This document shows positions 20,710-31,097 of a DNA stretch of 64,000 nucleotides, in pieces (the stretch's first letter is position 1; every line of letters starts with the position of its first letter). Location: contig NW_004190407.2 of the NCBI RefSeq assembly GCF_000224145.3, positions 1 to 64,000 of the forward strand, in the 5' to 3' direction. The translations under genes were made by a program, and so were the position numbers. Source of the DNA: Ciona intestinalis (lineage: Eukaryota; Chordata; Ascidiacea; Phlebobranchia; Cionidae). The notes beneath the pieces are model-generated. The model saw only the letters and a list, made by a program, of their open reading frames with translations, searched no databases and had not been told where the DNA came from.

Positions 20710-23700
20710 CTGCGATAAATAGGGTTAGAAAATTTTCACACTTCGTGCTCACTGTTGAGTTTTAATATGGGTGTATTTTTATACACCAGACACATATGGT
20801 GTATTCATACACCTTATGCTCACTGTTGAGTGATAACATGGGTGTCTTCTTATACACCAGACACACATGATGTATTCATACACCTCATGCTCACTGTTGA
20901 GTTATAACATGGGTGTCTTCTTATACACCAGACACACATGGTGTATTCATACACCTCATGCTCACTGTCAAGTTACAGAATGATAAGTTGTCCCATCTTC
21001 CCCGATAAATCTCAAAAACAGAGTACTTACTGTGGGTCATCTACATTATCAGGTACAGTTGCCAAAGCTCGAATAAAATCTTTCGGGTAAGGAGCTGCTT
21101 TAACAGCAAGCTAAAAAAAATGTTTTTATAAAAATTAATAACAACTAAAAAAAATGTCCCAATTTTTGTTGCGATTTTTAGAATTAATTTAATTGATTTA
21201 AAACAATAAATAAAATAATTTTTAAAAACTATATTGATTGTTTTTATTTATATTTTTCGCGTTTTTTTTTCTCTAAGGTCTATTACCCCAACACCCAGGC
21301 CCCAGGGTGCTACCATCTAGACCCCACTCAGGTAGTTTATAGACACTTAATAATATATATTCTATTCTATAAGAGTGAGGTCTATTACCCCAACACCCAG
21401 GGTGCATTTAATATAAAAAAANNNNNNNNNNNNNNNNNNNNNNNNNNNNNNNNNNNNNNNNNNNNNNNNNNTACACCAGACACACATGGTGTATTCAGAC
21501 ACCTCATGCTCACTGTTGAGTTATAACATGGGTGTTTTCTTATACACCAGACACACATGGTGTATTCATACACCTCATGCTCACTGTTGAGTTATAACAT
21601 AGGTGTCTTCTTATACACCAGACACACATGGTGTATTCATACACCTCATGCTCACTGTTGAGTTATAACATGGGTGTTTTCTTATACACCAGACACACAT
21701 GGTTTATTCATACACCTCATGCTTACTGTTTAGTTATAACATGGGTGTCTTCTTATACACTAGACACATATGGTGTATTCATACACCTCATGCTCACTGT
21801 TAAGTTATAACATGGGTGTCTTCTTATACACCAGACACACATGGTGTATTCATACACCTCATGCTCACTGTTAAGTTATAACATGGGTGTCTTTTTTATA
21901 CCAGACACACATGGTGTATTCATACACCTCATGCTCATTGTCAAGTTACAGAATGATAAGTTGTCCCATCTTCCCCCACCCTACTCTGTTATATTATTAT
22001 TATAGAAACAATAGTATAAATCTAAAAAAACAGAGTACTTACTGTGGGTCATCTACATTATCAGGTACAGTTGCCAAAGCTCGAATAAAATCTTTCGGGT
22101 AAGGAGCTGCTTTAACAGCAAGCTAAAAAAAATGTTTTTATAAAAAATAATAACAACTAAAAAAAATTGTCCCAATTTTTGTTGCTATTTTTAGAATTAA
22201 TTTAATTGATTTAAAACAATAAATAAAATAATTTTTAAAAACTATGTTGATTGTTTTTATTTATATTTTTTGCGTTTTTTTTTTTCTCTAAGGTCTATTA
22301 CCCCAACACCCAGACCCAGGCCCCAGGGTGCTACCATCTAGACCCCACTCAGGTAGTTTATAGACACTTAATAATATATATTTTATTGTATAAGGGTGAG
22401 GTCTTCAGTGAGGCACACCTGAGACCTGGGATTTAGGTCTATTATTACTCCAACACCCAGGGTGCATTCAAATAAAAAAAGTCGATTTTATTGGTTTCTT
22501 AAAAAGTAATATTTTTACAGTTAATTTTACTCAAGGTGTATTCATATAAGAAATATGTCATTTTTTATAATTTTTTAAAAAGTAAATTTTTTTGGTTAAT
22601 TTTACTTACCGCAAAAATCCCTTTTACTACCCAACCATGGTAAGGCTTCAAAGTAGCAGCATACGATTTGTCTGTGTGATAAAAATATATGTTTGTAAAA
22701 ATACACAAAAAGGTTGGGGAGAGTCTATAGAAGTAAATAAAGAATATTGACATAATTATATAACTATATCCTTTATACTTGACAATAAAAAAATATATAG
22801 TACGTCGGGGTAAGATGGGACATGCTTTTATTCTATTTAATCGTCCCATTTAATAGTAAACTAAGAATATTTACAGAACTATATAACCATAGCTTTTTAA
22901 CCTGCATAGCCCCTATTACCCAAAAAATTCTCTAAAACCCCAAATGTAGCAGAAAATATTGTTTTTACTTTATTTTCAACAAAAAAAAAATATTTTTTTA
23001 TAAAAAAAAAAAAAATAAAAACCCCCTTAACCCCAAACTACAAACTTACTCAAAGCAGCTGTCAAATCTTGTTCTCCATCTTTAAAAATGACGAGAAAAT
23101 TTTGGACGAATCTAAGCCCTCGTTTCAGCCACATGAGGGCGTCAGTAGCTGAGTTCCGGACTTTTGACGTAGAAGTGATTATTTCTTGGTGTAAAATGTC
23201 TTGAAGGGTTGTAAAGTGCTCGGGGTCAGAAGATTGCTTAGTTCGGAGTTTCTGTGGGGTAAAAAAGGGTTAACAGTGAGCATGAGATGTATTAATACAC
23301 CATGTGTGTCTGGTGTATAAGAAGACACCCATGTTATAATTTGACAGTGAGCATGAGGTGTATGAATACACCATGTGTGTCTGGTGTATAAGAAGACACC
23401 CATGTTATAACTTAACAGTGAGCATGAGGTGTATTAATACACCATGTGTGTCTGGTGTATAAGAAGACACCCATGTTATAACTTAACAGTGAGCATGAGG
23501 TGTATTAATACACCATGTGTGTCTGGTGTATAAGAAGACACCCATGTTATAATTTGACAGTGAGCATGAGGTGTATGAATACACCATGTGTGTCTGGTGT
23601 ATAAGAAGACACCCATGTTATAACTTAACAGTGAGCATGAGGTGTATTAATACACCATGTGTGTCTGGTGTATAAGAAGACACCCATGTTATAACTCAAC

Positions 23701-26700
23701 AGTGAGCATAAGTTGCACAAAATTCGACGGTGAGCATGAGGACTTACCCGTATATTTCCCATAAAATCAATTTTGACTGGAGCAAATGCAGTCGAACCTA
23801 TCGTATCAAGAAACGGAATAATTCCCTCGCACGATAGGAGAAATGAAATAGAGTCGATTCCCCCATCTTGTAATAAAGTAATGTCCGAAAAACTAAAAAA
23901 AATAAACACATTAAAAAAAATAACATTTTTTTAAAAATATTATATATATATATATATACATATATAGTAGGGTGGGGAAGATGGGACACAATTTCATTCT
24001 ATTTTCTCGTCAAAGAACATTCAAAGAATTATGAAACCGTATCCTAACGACTTCCTTAGACCGTTGTTAATTGTTTAAAGCACGATCAGGATATTTGGAT
24101 ATTATGTGCTAAAGGTGTCCCGTATTCCCCCACAGTATTATAAGTTGTGTATTTGTTAAATTTATGCATAATACCTGTGTAACATTGCAGAAAAAAATGT
24201 CAGAGGTTCATCTTCGTTTGGGTGATGGGGGGTTTCCCTGATCCCTAATGGGGTCCCAGAGGGGTTAGGGGTAACCACCCTTTGATTTGGGATAGGTTCT
24301 GGGGTTTTTAAGTTTTTGGTGGGGGTTTCCCCTCAAATTAGGGGTAACAGGGTTATTTTGTGTCGTGTAGGGGTCACTAGAGGTCAAAGTGGGGTCACTC
24401 TGGGTTGGTGAGGGGTTACTACTGGTCAACGAGGATAAATCGGAGTTAAAACCTTTATTATTGTTGTTCAGGGGGATTTCCCTAATGGGTGAGGGGCTAA
24501 TAGGGGTCGTAGGACCCACGCTCCGAGATTGCCGCTGTAGAAATAAAGTTTTGGAAATAAAATAAACAAACAAAGAAATTGATATAACGTAACTATACTA
24601 CATCCTATTTTTAACAGTTTTTTTTTTCTTTTTTAAACTTCTTTAGGCCTATTAAGTTCAAAATAAGCATTAAGACATTTTTTTTAAAATAATTAGCCTA
24701 CTTTTTATTTAATTTATTAAACAGTGTATATAGTAGGATGGGGAAAGATGGGACACTTTTGGCACATATTATCCAAATATCCTGATCGTGTTTTAAACAA
24801 TTAACAACGGTCTATTGGAGTCGTGAGGAAACAGTTTTATAATTCTTTGAATGCTCTTTGTTTACTACCAAATGGGACAAGAAAATAAATGAAAAGGTTT
24901 CCCATCTTTCCCCACCCTAAAACAGATTTTTTTTAGTTTTGTTTAAATTTTTAAGATTTTTTTATAATTTATTACTTTTTACACCAGCACTTACAAAAAT
25001 TTAACAAGAAAAAAAAAATTACCTTTTTTCTAGTTTTGTTCAAATTAAGTCGCGGTAAAGTCCCTTTCCCATCCAACGATTGCGATCGCATAGTCATAAG
25101 CATGTGGCCAGGGGGTGTCGGGATTTTAAACGTGGCTTCTGAAATCGATATACAACGACCTAAACTGGCAAGAAATGTGTCGCAGCTCGTAGAAAGTAAC
25201 ACGCTAGAATCGGTCAGTTTCTGAAAAAAAAAGATTTTTTTTATACATATATATAGTATATATATAGTAGAGTGGGGGAAGATGGGACACATTTAACACA
25301 GAATATCTAAATATCCTGATCGTGTTTTTTACAATTAACAACGGTCTATGGGAGTCGTAAGGATACGGAATTATATTTATTTGAATTTTCTTTGTTTACT
25401 ACCAAATGTGACCACGACCAGTAAATAGAATGATAAAGTGTCCCATCTTCCCCCACCCTACTATATCTTTTTGTTATTATTACTGCCATTGCCCTGCCAT
25501 GCGAGAAGAAACAAGTTACATTTATTCATTTTTAACTTAAAAGCAGACACAAGGTGTATGAAACAGAACACCCCTGTTATAATGACTGTCATTACCCCGC
25601 CACACAAGAATAAAGCAAGTTACATTTGTTCATAACATAAAAGCAGGCACGAGGTGTATGAAACAGAACACCTGTGTTATAATGACTGTCATTGCCCCGA
25701 TATGCGAGAATAAAATAAGTTACATTCATTCATTCTTACTTACTTCTGCATTTGGGGAATCTTTTTGAGATTCCTCTTTTAAAACAACAGCTTGTTGTAC
25801 AAGGAGATCACAAAATAATCGAACTTCGCTCATGCACGTGCGCAGCTCATCATGGGCTTCACGGGATTCTGCAATCATGTGAAATTTTTTTGTGAAAATT
25901 GTTAAAAATTTTGATTTCTTTCAACTTTGGTTAGTTTAGTGAAAATAAAAAAGGAGAAAAAAGACAAACAAGGAGCTGCACAGAAATTTGTGATACTCTT
26001 GTAAAATATTATGAAAATTTGAGAATACAGTAGGGTGGGGGAAGATGGGACACTTTTTTATTCCATTTTCTCAATCCATTAGGTAGTAAACAAAGAACAT
26101 TCAAAGAAATATAAACCCTATCCTCTCGACTCCCATAGACCGTTGTTAATTGTTTAAAACACGATCAGGATATTTTGATAATTTGTCGTAAAAGTGTCCC
26201 ATTTTCCCCCACCCTACAAATGTAAACATATATATTAATATACATATATATAGGCTATTTATAAAGTAAATACTAGGTTGAAAAACTTACGTTTTTCTAA
26301 ATTTTCTCTCCCATCCCCCCTGCCTGCTTTAGCAGTGCCTAATTCAATCAGCCATGCTTGTCGCTCGGCTGGGTTACTAGTTTTAAGATACCATCTCTGT
26401 TCGTTATGTACTACCACATCAAATCTTGTATTGTCGTTTGGGTAGGCTAAATGGGTTTAAAGTTAGGTACACCTCATGCTCGCTGTCGAGTTTTAGTATT
26501 TTTATAGGTGTGTTTTACACCTCATGCTCACTGTCCAGTTTTTTTTTAGTTACTTTTGAGTTATAACATGGCTGTCTTCATATACACCGGACACACATGA
26601 TGTACTCATACACCTCATGCAGTCATGCTCACTGTTGAGTTATAACATGGGTGTCTTCTTATACACCAGACACACATGGTGTATTCATACACCTCATGCT

Positions 26701-27597
26701 CACTGTTGTTGAGTTATAAAACGAATGTCTTCTTATACACCAGACACACATGATGTATTTATACATCTCATGCTCACTGTTAAGTTATAACAAGGGGGTC
26801 TTCCTATACACCAAACACACAAGGTCTATTGATACACCTCATGCTCACTGCTGAGTAGAAATAACAGAATATTTACGTATAATATCTCCGGCTGAAATTT
26901 TAATGGAAGCTCTGCATCCCATGTCTACTTCTTCCTGGCTGTTGTAATACGAGAGAATTCCTTTTTTTAAAACAAGCCATCTCGGCTGCCACCCTAAAAA
27001 GTAAGGTTTCTTGAAAATTAGAAACTGGTTTTTTTTTATTAATTATAATCCTAATAACGATAACTTTATTCGTCTCTTCGATTACGGTAGCGAAGATTTA
27101 GAAATATTTTAAACGAAAAGACATGATGTAGCGACAAAACAACAGTTGTTAAAACACGCTTACAGTTAAAAACATATTTACATTTGGTGGAAGAAAATAA
27201 GCGTGGTCGCTAGGGATGCACCTAGCAGAACAATTACGTATTCCAGGTTATGTTTAATTATTTTTAAGTCTAGTCTAGTCTTACGACTATACAATTCCCG
27301 GGAAACGTAGATAAAAAAGTCACCGCTACCATTGTGAGCATTTAAATCGTTGGACAAGCGACGTAACAGGAAATGCTCCAACCCAGTGGTCACTAATAAG
27401 TTGTCTAAATTATCAGCCATACATAAAACTAACAAATTTTAAAAAACATAAAAAAATGTTTTATAATTACTGTCGTTTTCTGGCCACGTGAAGATAAAAT
27501 AAATTCATTTTGTAATTTATTGACATAAAATGTTCTTACCACCCCAATAGTTCGTCCATTTATAAACCACACCTTCCATTTCTTCAGGAATCGACAT
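20592..27597 (-). CDS. PLEKHA8: PH and glycolipid-transfer domain protein (FAPP2/PLEKHA8-like), 11 exons
   Basis: FAPP2 moves glucosylceramide between Golgi membranes; its PH domain binds PI4P (and ARF1) and its GLTP fold carries the lipid. Exons: 27540-27597, 26877-26993, 26291-26446, 25744-25868, 25023-25220, 24175-24534, 23748-23892, 23050-23251, 22610-22671, 22043-22122 (or its copy 21031-21110), 20592-20709. Order: PH domain (residues about 7-100, VVYKWTNYWGGWQPRWLVL), a helical segment (ELRTCMSEVRLFCDLLVQQ), a Ser/Pro/Asn-rich linker, then GLTP. The GLTP ligand residues are seen: Asp-x3-Asn-x2-Lys in DFMGNIRK, Trp in ALMWLKRG, His in KPYHGWVVKG. The C terminus ends KLESYTVV, like FAPP2 (GLESDEVV). 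About 540 residues against 519 in human. The linker exon is one nucleotide out of frame. FAPP1 lacks GLTP, so it is excluded. Confidence 0.92.
20738..20972 (+). repeat. 71-bp minisatellite array
   Basis: Three to four units, just after the PLEKHA8 terminal exon acceptor; belongs to the duplicated block. Confidence 0.9.
21031..21110 (-). CDS. PLEKHA8: PLEKHA8 exon 10, copy 2 (duplicate)
   Basis: Same 80-nt coding sequence and splice sites as 22043-22122. Since 80 is not a multiple of three, splicing in both copies would break the frame. So the two are either alternatives or an assembly artefact. Confidence 0.85.
21275..21415 (+). repeat. single unit of the 120-bp repeat
   Basis: GGTCTATTACCCCAACACCC to the 50-N gap; counterpart of 22290-22470. 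Confidence 0.8.
21422..21471. other. assembly gap, 50 N, inside a tandem duplication
   Basis: Sits between the two copies of the PLEKHA8 exon-10 region. Confidence 0.95.
21472..21957 (+). repeat. 71-bp minisatellite array, cut by gap
   Basis: About seven units following the 50-N gap. Confidence 0.9.
22043..22122 (-). CDS. PLEKHA8: PLEKHA8 exon 10, copy 1
   Basis: 80 nt encode LAVKAAPYPKDFIRALATVP and DNVDDP plus 2 nt. Identical in coding sequence to 21031-21110. Confidence 0.93.
22290..22470 (+). repeat. single unit of the 120-bp repeat
   Basis: Longer than its partner at 21275, with GAGGTCTTCAGTGAGGCAC kept. Confidence 0.8.
22610..22671 (-). CDS. PLEKHA8: PLEKHA8 exon 9: GLTP domain
   Basis: 20 codons: KSYAATLKPYHGWVVKGIFA, matching FAPP2 YGKTLRQHHGWVVRGVFA. 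Holds the ligand His. Confidence 0.95.
22797..22895 (-). mobile_element. MITE-A, left half
   Basis: PLEKHA8 intron between exons 8 and 9; stops at ATATAACCATAGC. Confidence 0.7.
23050..23251 (-). CDS. PLEKHA8: PLEKHA8 exon 8: GLTP domain
   Basis: 67 codons, including FTTLQDILHQEIITSTSKVR, NSATDALMWLKRGLRFVQNF and FKDGEQDLTAAL. Holds the ligand Trp. Confidence 0.96.
23271..23742 (-). repeat. 71-bp minisatellite array
   Basis: About 6.5 units, very uniform. Alternating AATTTGAC and ACTTAAC variants show a higher-order pattern. Confidence 0.9.
23748..23892 (-). CDS. PLEKHA8: PLEKHA8 exon 7: GLTP domain
   Basis: Encodes SFSDITLLQDGGIDSISFLL, SCEGIIPFLDTIGSTAFAPV and KIDFMGNIR. Asp and Asn of DFMGN are the sugar-headgroup ligands of the GLTP fold. 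Confidence 0.96.
23965..24142 (-). mobile_element. MITE-A, near full length
   Basis: Lacks about 20 bp after the left end; right end reads CCCCCACAGTAT. Confidence 0.82.
24175..24534 (-). CDS. PLEKHA8: PLEKHA8 exon 6: low-complexity linker and GLTP start, one-base frame conflict
   Basis: Acceptor TTTCTACAG in phase 0, donor GTATTA in phase 2, but 360 nt leaves one base too many. The upstream frame (RQSRSVGPTTPISPSP…) ends in a TAA at 24265-24267. The frame needed for the GLTP start (NEDEPLTFFSAMLHS) is closed upstream by a TGA at 24333-24335. The frame must change between these two stops, in C- and A-rich runs. A sequencing indel or a true allelic frameshift is likely; I found no GT-AG pair that restores the frame. 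Confidence 0.8.
24730..24918 (+). mobile_element. MITE-A, near full length
   Basis: Right end stops at CCCCACCCTA. Confidence 0.83.
25023..25220 (-). CDS. PLEKHA8: PLEKHA8 exon 5
   Basis: 66 codons: KLTDSSVLLSTSCDTFLASL, then GRCISISEATFKIP. This matches the FAPP2 block [20 protein letters not shown]. Confidence 0.93.
25264..25467 (+). mobile_element. MITE-A, full length
   Basis: About 45 bp upstream of the acceptor side of PLEKHA8 exon 5; small insertion before the right end. Confidence 0.85.
25520..25735 (+). mobile_element. two SINE tails in tandem
   Basis: Two copies of the AGGTGTATGAAACAGAACAC block about 108 bp apart, each ending AATAAA plus AAGTTACATT. Ends next to PLEKHA8 exon 4. 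Confidence 0.7.
25744..25868 (-). CDS. PLEKHA8: PLEKHA8 exon 4: helical region after PH
   Basis: Encodes EAHDELRTCMSEVRLFCDLL and VQQAVVLKEE, aligned with FAPP2 LKTKMSELRLYCDLLMQQ. Confidence 0.92.
26029..26218 (-). mobile_element. MITE-A, full length
   Basis: PLEKHA8 intron 3. Confidence 0.86.
26291..26446 (-). CDS. PLEKHA8: PLEKHA8 exon 3: PH domain end
   Basis: Encodes NTRFDVVVHNEQRWYLKTSN, then PAERQAWLIELGTAKAG. The second gives the C-terminal PH helix with its invariant Trp. Confidence 0.94.
26467..26861 (+). repeat. 71-bp minisatellite array, decayed
   Basis: About five units with indels, ending 16 bp from the PLEKHA8 exon 2 donor. Confidence 0.88.
26877..26993 (-). CDS. PLEKHA8: PLEKHA8 exon 2: PH domain
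   Basis: Encodes GWQPRWLVLKKGILSYYNSQ, then EEVDMGCRASIKISAGDII. The Trp/Arg pair is typical of the PI4P-binding PH of FAPP, CERT and OSBP. Confidence 0.95.
27045..27245 (-). mobile_element. dispersed element B, longest copy
   Basis: Shows the tail (CTTTATTCGTCTCTTCG), the CAACAGTTGTTAAAACACGC core and the far part (AAATAAGCGTGGTCGC, CACCTAGCAG). Confidence 0.62.
27290..27520 (+). mobile_element. SINE, partial body
   Basis: CTACCATTGTGAGC to CAACCCAGTGGTCACTAATA; 20 bp short of PLEKHA8 exon 1. Confidence 0.65.
27540..27597 (-). CDS. PLEKHA8: PLEKHA8 exon 1 (start codon)
   Basis: ATG opens MSIPEEMEGVVYKWTNYWG, donor GTAAGA. Human FAPP2 begins MEGVLYKWTNYLTGWQPRW, so Met7 aligns with the human start and this model adds six residues. 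Confidence 0.93.
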
Positions 27598-28049
27598 TTT
27601 TTTCTCAAAAAAGTTTTAATATCCTCAAAAAAACTAATATAAATGTATAATATATTTGAAGATCTAACACATTTTTTCTAATTCCTGCAGATTTTCACAA
27701 AATCAACACTAAATTGAAAAGAAATCAAGATTTTGAGTCAATGTTATGACAATTGCAATCAAAGATTGAAAAAAACAGTGAAAAATTTGCGTTGCATAAA
27801 TTTAATATGATTTAAATTTTATATATTAGGTTTTTGAGCAAGATAGCACACCATTTTATAATTCTTTAAAAGTTTAACTTTATATACTAATAACTTCATT
27901 ATGTATATAATCTCACTATTTCAAAAATTTTTTTTAACAAGTCGTTTTAAATTGAGACAGTTTTCTCAAGTTATTAAAATTAAAAAGTTTTTGTTTTCAA
28001 AATTTTGCAATATAAATGAAAAATTAACACAGTAAATTTAATTGCAGTA

Positions 28050-28250
28050 AAGTAGTGTGGGAGAAGATGGGACACCATTTTAATTCTATTTTCTCGTCCC
28101 ATTGGGTAGTAAGCAAAGAACATTCAAAGAATTATAAAACCGTATCCTCACGACTCCCATAGACCGTTGTTAATTGTTTAAAACAGGATCAGGATATTTG
28201 GATATTGTATGCTAAAGGTGTCCCATCTTCCCTCGCCCTATTAATATACT
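28050..28250 (-). mobile_element. MITE-A, full length
   Basis: In the spacer between DNPEP and PLEKHA8. Confidence 0.85.
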
Positions 28251-28529
28251 GTACGGTTTATAATAAAATTTCGACACAATTCAACAGTTCTTATTACATT
28301 ATAAACGTTTTGAGGCATTTTTTTAACATTTTTTAACGTTTTTTAACATTTTAGACAGAAACCAAGTTTCTATATATATATTATAATTATATATATATAT
28401 ACCTTTTATACAGCATTTTTGGTAATTTTTTACCAAGAAAATTATGATGACTCTCATTGTGTCTTGCCATATGAACTGTATTATTAAAATTTACAATATT
28501 TACTCAAAAATCAATCTATTTATATATAT

Positions 28530-28727
28530 AGAGTGGGGGAAGATGGAACACCTGTTCATTCTATTTTCTCGTCCCATTTGGTAGCAAATAAAGAACATTC
28601 AAAGAATTATGAAACCGTATCTTCACGACTCCCATAGACCGTTGTTCATTTTTAAAACATGATCAGGATATTTTGATAATATGTGCTAAAAATGTCTCAT
28701 CTTGCCCCCCCTACTATACATATAATA
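28530..28727 (-). mobile_element. MITE-A, full length
   Basis: About 145 bp beyond the DNPEP stop codon, in the 3' flank. Confidence 0.85.
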
Positions 28728-28788
28728 CGCTAAGTAACAACTACAGCAGAAAAAAAATTAAAAATTTCAACACATTACATAAATAAAT

Positions 28789-28794
28789 TTTAAT
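28789..28794 (-). terminator. possible DNPEP poly(A) signal ATTAAA
   Basis: ATTAAA on the minus strand about 80 nt after the DNPEP stop. Position is plausible; not otherwise supported. Confidence 0.35.
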
Positions 28795-28871
28795 CACAAA
28801 AAAAATGAACTTTCCGTCAAAAAATCACAAATAATTACTCTCTTATCCATCTAGTGTTTAAACTCCAAAAT

Positions 28872-30221
28872 TCACTCAACAGAAATATTTTCGTCAATTT
28901 TCGGGAAATTCTGGAAAAATGCAACGTACAGCTTCAAGCACTGCTCTGGTGCTAGAACGCCACACACTTCTCGACAGGAATGCATGCTCAATTGTGCTGC
29001 CCCAACGTCTACGGTTCGAATACCAAGCCTGGTAGCTAAAATCGGGCCAATAGTTGAGCCACAACCAGCGTCGTTACGAACCATAACATCTTGCGTTGGC
29101 ACGCCCGCAATTTTCGCCGATTCGCGGACGATTGTCGCGGTAATGGCCGTCGTTGCATACCGCTGGTTATTATTGGTTTTAATAACGGGACCGCCGTGCA
29201 ATGTGGGCCGCATGTGTGACTCATGCTTCTCTGGGTAATTAGGGTGTACCCCATGCGCCATGTCGGCGCTTATCAGCAAAGATTTGGGCACTGCTTCTTC
29301 GAACGAGGTTGGATTTTTGGGATCAGAAGAAATTCGCCTCAGGATGTATTCCGTTAGAGAGGACCCTGCTCCTTGAGCGCTGTTTGATCCCACTTCTTCG
29401 TTATCAAAAAGCGCCACCATCCGGACATTTTGCTCCGAAGAGAGGTCCGAAGAGGACTCAATGAGCGCTTGAAGCCCGGCATAGCTGCTTAGAAGGTTAT
29501 CCAATCTCGGAGCAAAAATAAATTCCTCCAAAACACCCCCAATAGCAGACGGCTGATGGTCTGCCAGAAAAAGATCAAAATCAACGATTTTTTCCGCAGA
29601 AGACCCTATTTCTTTACCCAGCATATTCATAAGAATAGTCAGGTGCTTTTCCGATGGTTTATTCAATTGCTTGTCAGATTCCAAAGCGAAAATCGGCACT
29701 AAATGCGTCTCCTTATTAATCGAGAACTTCTCATTCATTTCTCTTTGCAGGTGTATAGCCAAATGGGGCACTCTTATAACTGGACGATTTACATGCACTA
29801 ACTCTGACGTCATTTTCCCGTTTTCCCCAGCAACGAGCACCCGACCAGCTATTTTTAGGTCTCTATCAAACCAGGAATTCCAGTTCCCCCCACCATAGCA
29901 CTCCGTAGCCACTTGCTGATACCCTTGCTTTTGCCTAGCACTGTTAACCTTAACTCTTAAGCACGGGCTATCGGTATGAGCGCCTACAATTGTGAAACCA
30001 TTTCCGGGTCGAAAATTTTTCCCAACAGAGAAGGCAATAATAGTAGATTGGTTCCTCGTCATGAAAAACTTCCCGCTTGGCGTTATGCTCCAGTGGTCCC
30101 GCTCTTTGAGCTCCGTAAAACCAGCGGCCACTAACCGAGAACGGCATTCGTGCACCACATGGTAAGGCGATGGCCCAGCGTCAACAAACTTAAGAAAATC
30201 TTTGGCAATTTTGAGCGACAT
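28872..30221 (-). CDS. DNPEP: aspartyl aminopeptidase, M18 family, intronless
   Basis: A cytosolic zinc exopeptidase that removes N-terminal Asp or Glu from peptides and acts as a dodecamer. One uninterrupted frame of 449 residues (human about 475). Predicted metal and catalytic residues are in place: His82 in GAHTDSP, Asp241 in APRLDN, Glu275-Glu276 in LFDNEEVGS, Asp320 in ISADMAHG, His414 in SMHSCRE. The lid segment SADMAHGVHPNYPEKH and the substrate-site motif VRNDAGCGSTIGP are conserved. The start fits the family N terminus (AKDFLKFVDAGPSPYH). The lack of introns contrasts with its neighbours. It lies 1.4 kb downstream of FHOD and 1.3 kb upstream of PLEKHA8 on the same strand. It looks intact. 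Confidence 0.97.
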   Translation of the reverse strand: MSLKIAKDFLKFVDAGPSPYHVVHECRSRLVAAGFTELKERDHWSITPSGKFFMTRNQSTIIAFSVGKNFRPGNGFTIVGAHTDSPCLRVKVNSARQKQGYQQVATECYGGGNWNSWFDRDLKIAGRVLVAGENGKMTSELVHVNRPVIRVPHLAIHLQREMNEKFSINKETHLVPIFALESDKQLNKPSEKHLTILMNMLGKEIGSSAEKIVDFDLFLADHQPSAIGGVLEEFIFAPRLDNLLSSYAGLQALIESSSDLSSEQNVRMVALFDNEEVGSNSAQGAGSSLTEYILRRISSDPKNPTSFEEAVPKSLLISADMAHGVHPNYPEKHESHMRPTLHGGPVIKTNNNQRYATTAITATIVRESAKIAGVPTQDVMVRNDAGCGSTIGPILATRLGIRTVDVGAAQLSMHSCREVCGVLAPEQCLKLYVAFFQNFPKIDENISVE

Positions 30222-30239
30222 TTTAAAAAATGTTGTATT

Positions 30240-30253
30240 ATGGCTTATGGCTG
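30240..30253 (-). promoter_or_regulatory. possible 5'-UTR or SL trans-splice acceptor of DNPEP
   Basis: Reading the minus strand, ACTTTTTTCAG ends about 29 nt before the DNPEP ATG. No coding exon fits upstream. It could serve a 5'-UTR intron or spliced-leader trans-splicing, which is common in Ciona. Only the motif is seen. Confidence 0.4.
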
Positions 30254-30544
30254 AAAAAAGTTTTTATTGATAATTTTTGTAAACACATACTGTATTACAA
30301 TTTTTTGCTGCATTAAAAAGATAGTTTTTAAAACACATTATTGATAAAAGTTATTTAATATAACGACATTCATTAAAAAAACTAAAAATAAAAAGTGTGG
30401 GAAAGCTTCAGTTAAAAAGTGGGTCGGTTGCACCATCCATAAAATAAACATATACCCATAATTATATATATATATATATACATATATATTATTAGCAAAA
30501 TACATTTATTAGGTTCTAAATATATTAGCTTTCATTCATATATT

Positions 30545-30665
30545 AGCTCAATTGTGGGCGTGGGAGTGGTAACCATGGATAAGCCACTCAAGTTCCCACC
30601 CATGAGAATATAAATGACCAAACCAACCAAAAGTTATGTCTGCTTATCCACACACTGCAATAGAT
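30545..30665 (-). repeat. 125-bp repeat, single unit
   Basis: Reverse copy about 330 bp upstream of the DNPEP start. Confidence 0.85.
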
Positions 30666-31097
30666 TCAGAAATAAGGCCTATAAAACGAATTAGAAAACC
30701 ATAAAGCAGTTAACTCAAACAACGCTTTAGAACATACACAACAAAACAACGCAAAAACGATTACATTATTTTTGCGTCAATTTTCGAGAAAATTACCAAC
30801 AAAACAAAAATTAATTCTAATTTCTAAATATATATAAATATAAACCGTTTAATAGTCGAAACTAATAGAAAACATGGTGCAATTTATTTGCAGATGCATC
30901 TAGTATTAAACAGAAAACAAAAGCGTTGAAAATACCCCAAGAAAATAGCTCAAAAACAAATATTTTGACCGCTTTTTAAATGTTTAAATTAAGTGTACTA
31001 CCACTACCACGTCTGCAATAACAGTTTGCTTACCAGCGACATCTAGCAGATAATAATTAAAAGAAAGATGATCCGCTAAATTTAAAGTATTTTTTTG

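Larger units (their letters stand above)
20935..22470. repeat. about 1-kb tandem duplication in PLEKHA8
   Basis: 20972-21420 matches 21957-22470: end of a 71-bp array, a MITE end, exon 10, and a GGTCTATTACCCC repeat. Copy 2 retains more of the MITE end (CCCCACCCTACT) and more of the repeat. A 50-N gap separates them. Confidence 0.88.

Noticed and set aside
23271-23742. CRISPR-like array of regular repeats
   Set aside because: Units are contiguous without unique spacers and lie in a eukaryotic intron; a minisatellite.
24299-24348. 50-nt intron with GT-AG ends that might solve the PLEKHA8 frame conflict
   Set aside because: Its removal leaves the wrong phase and opens another stop.
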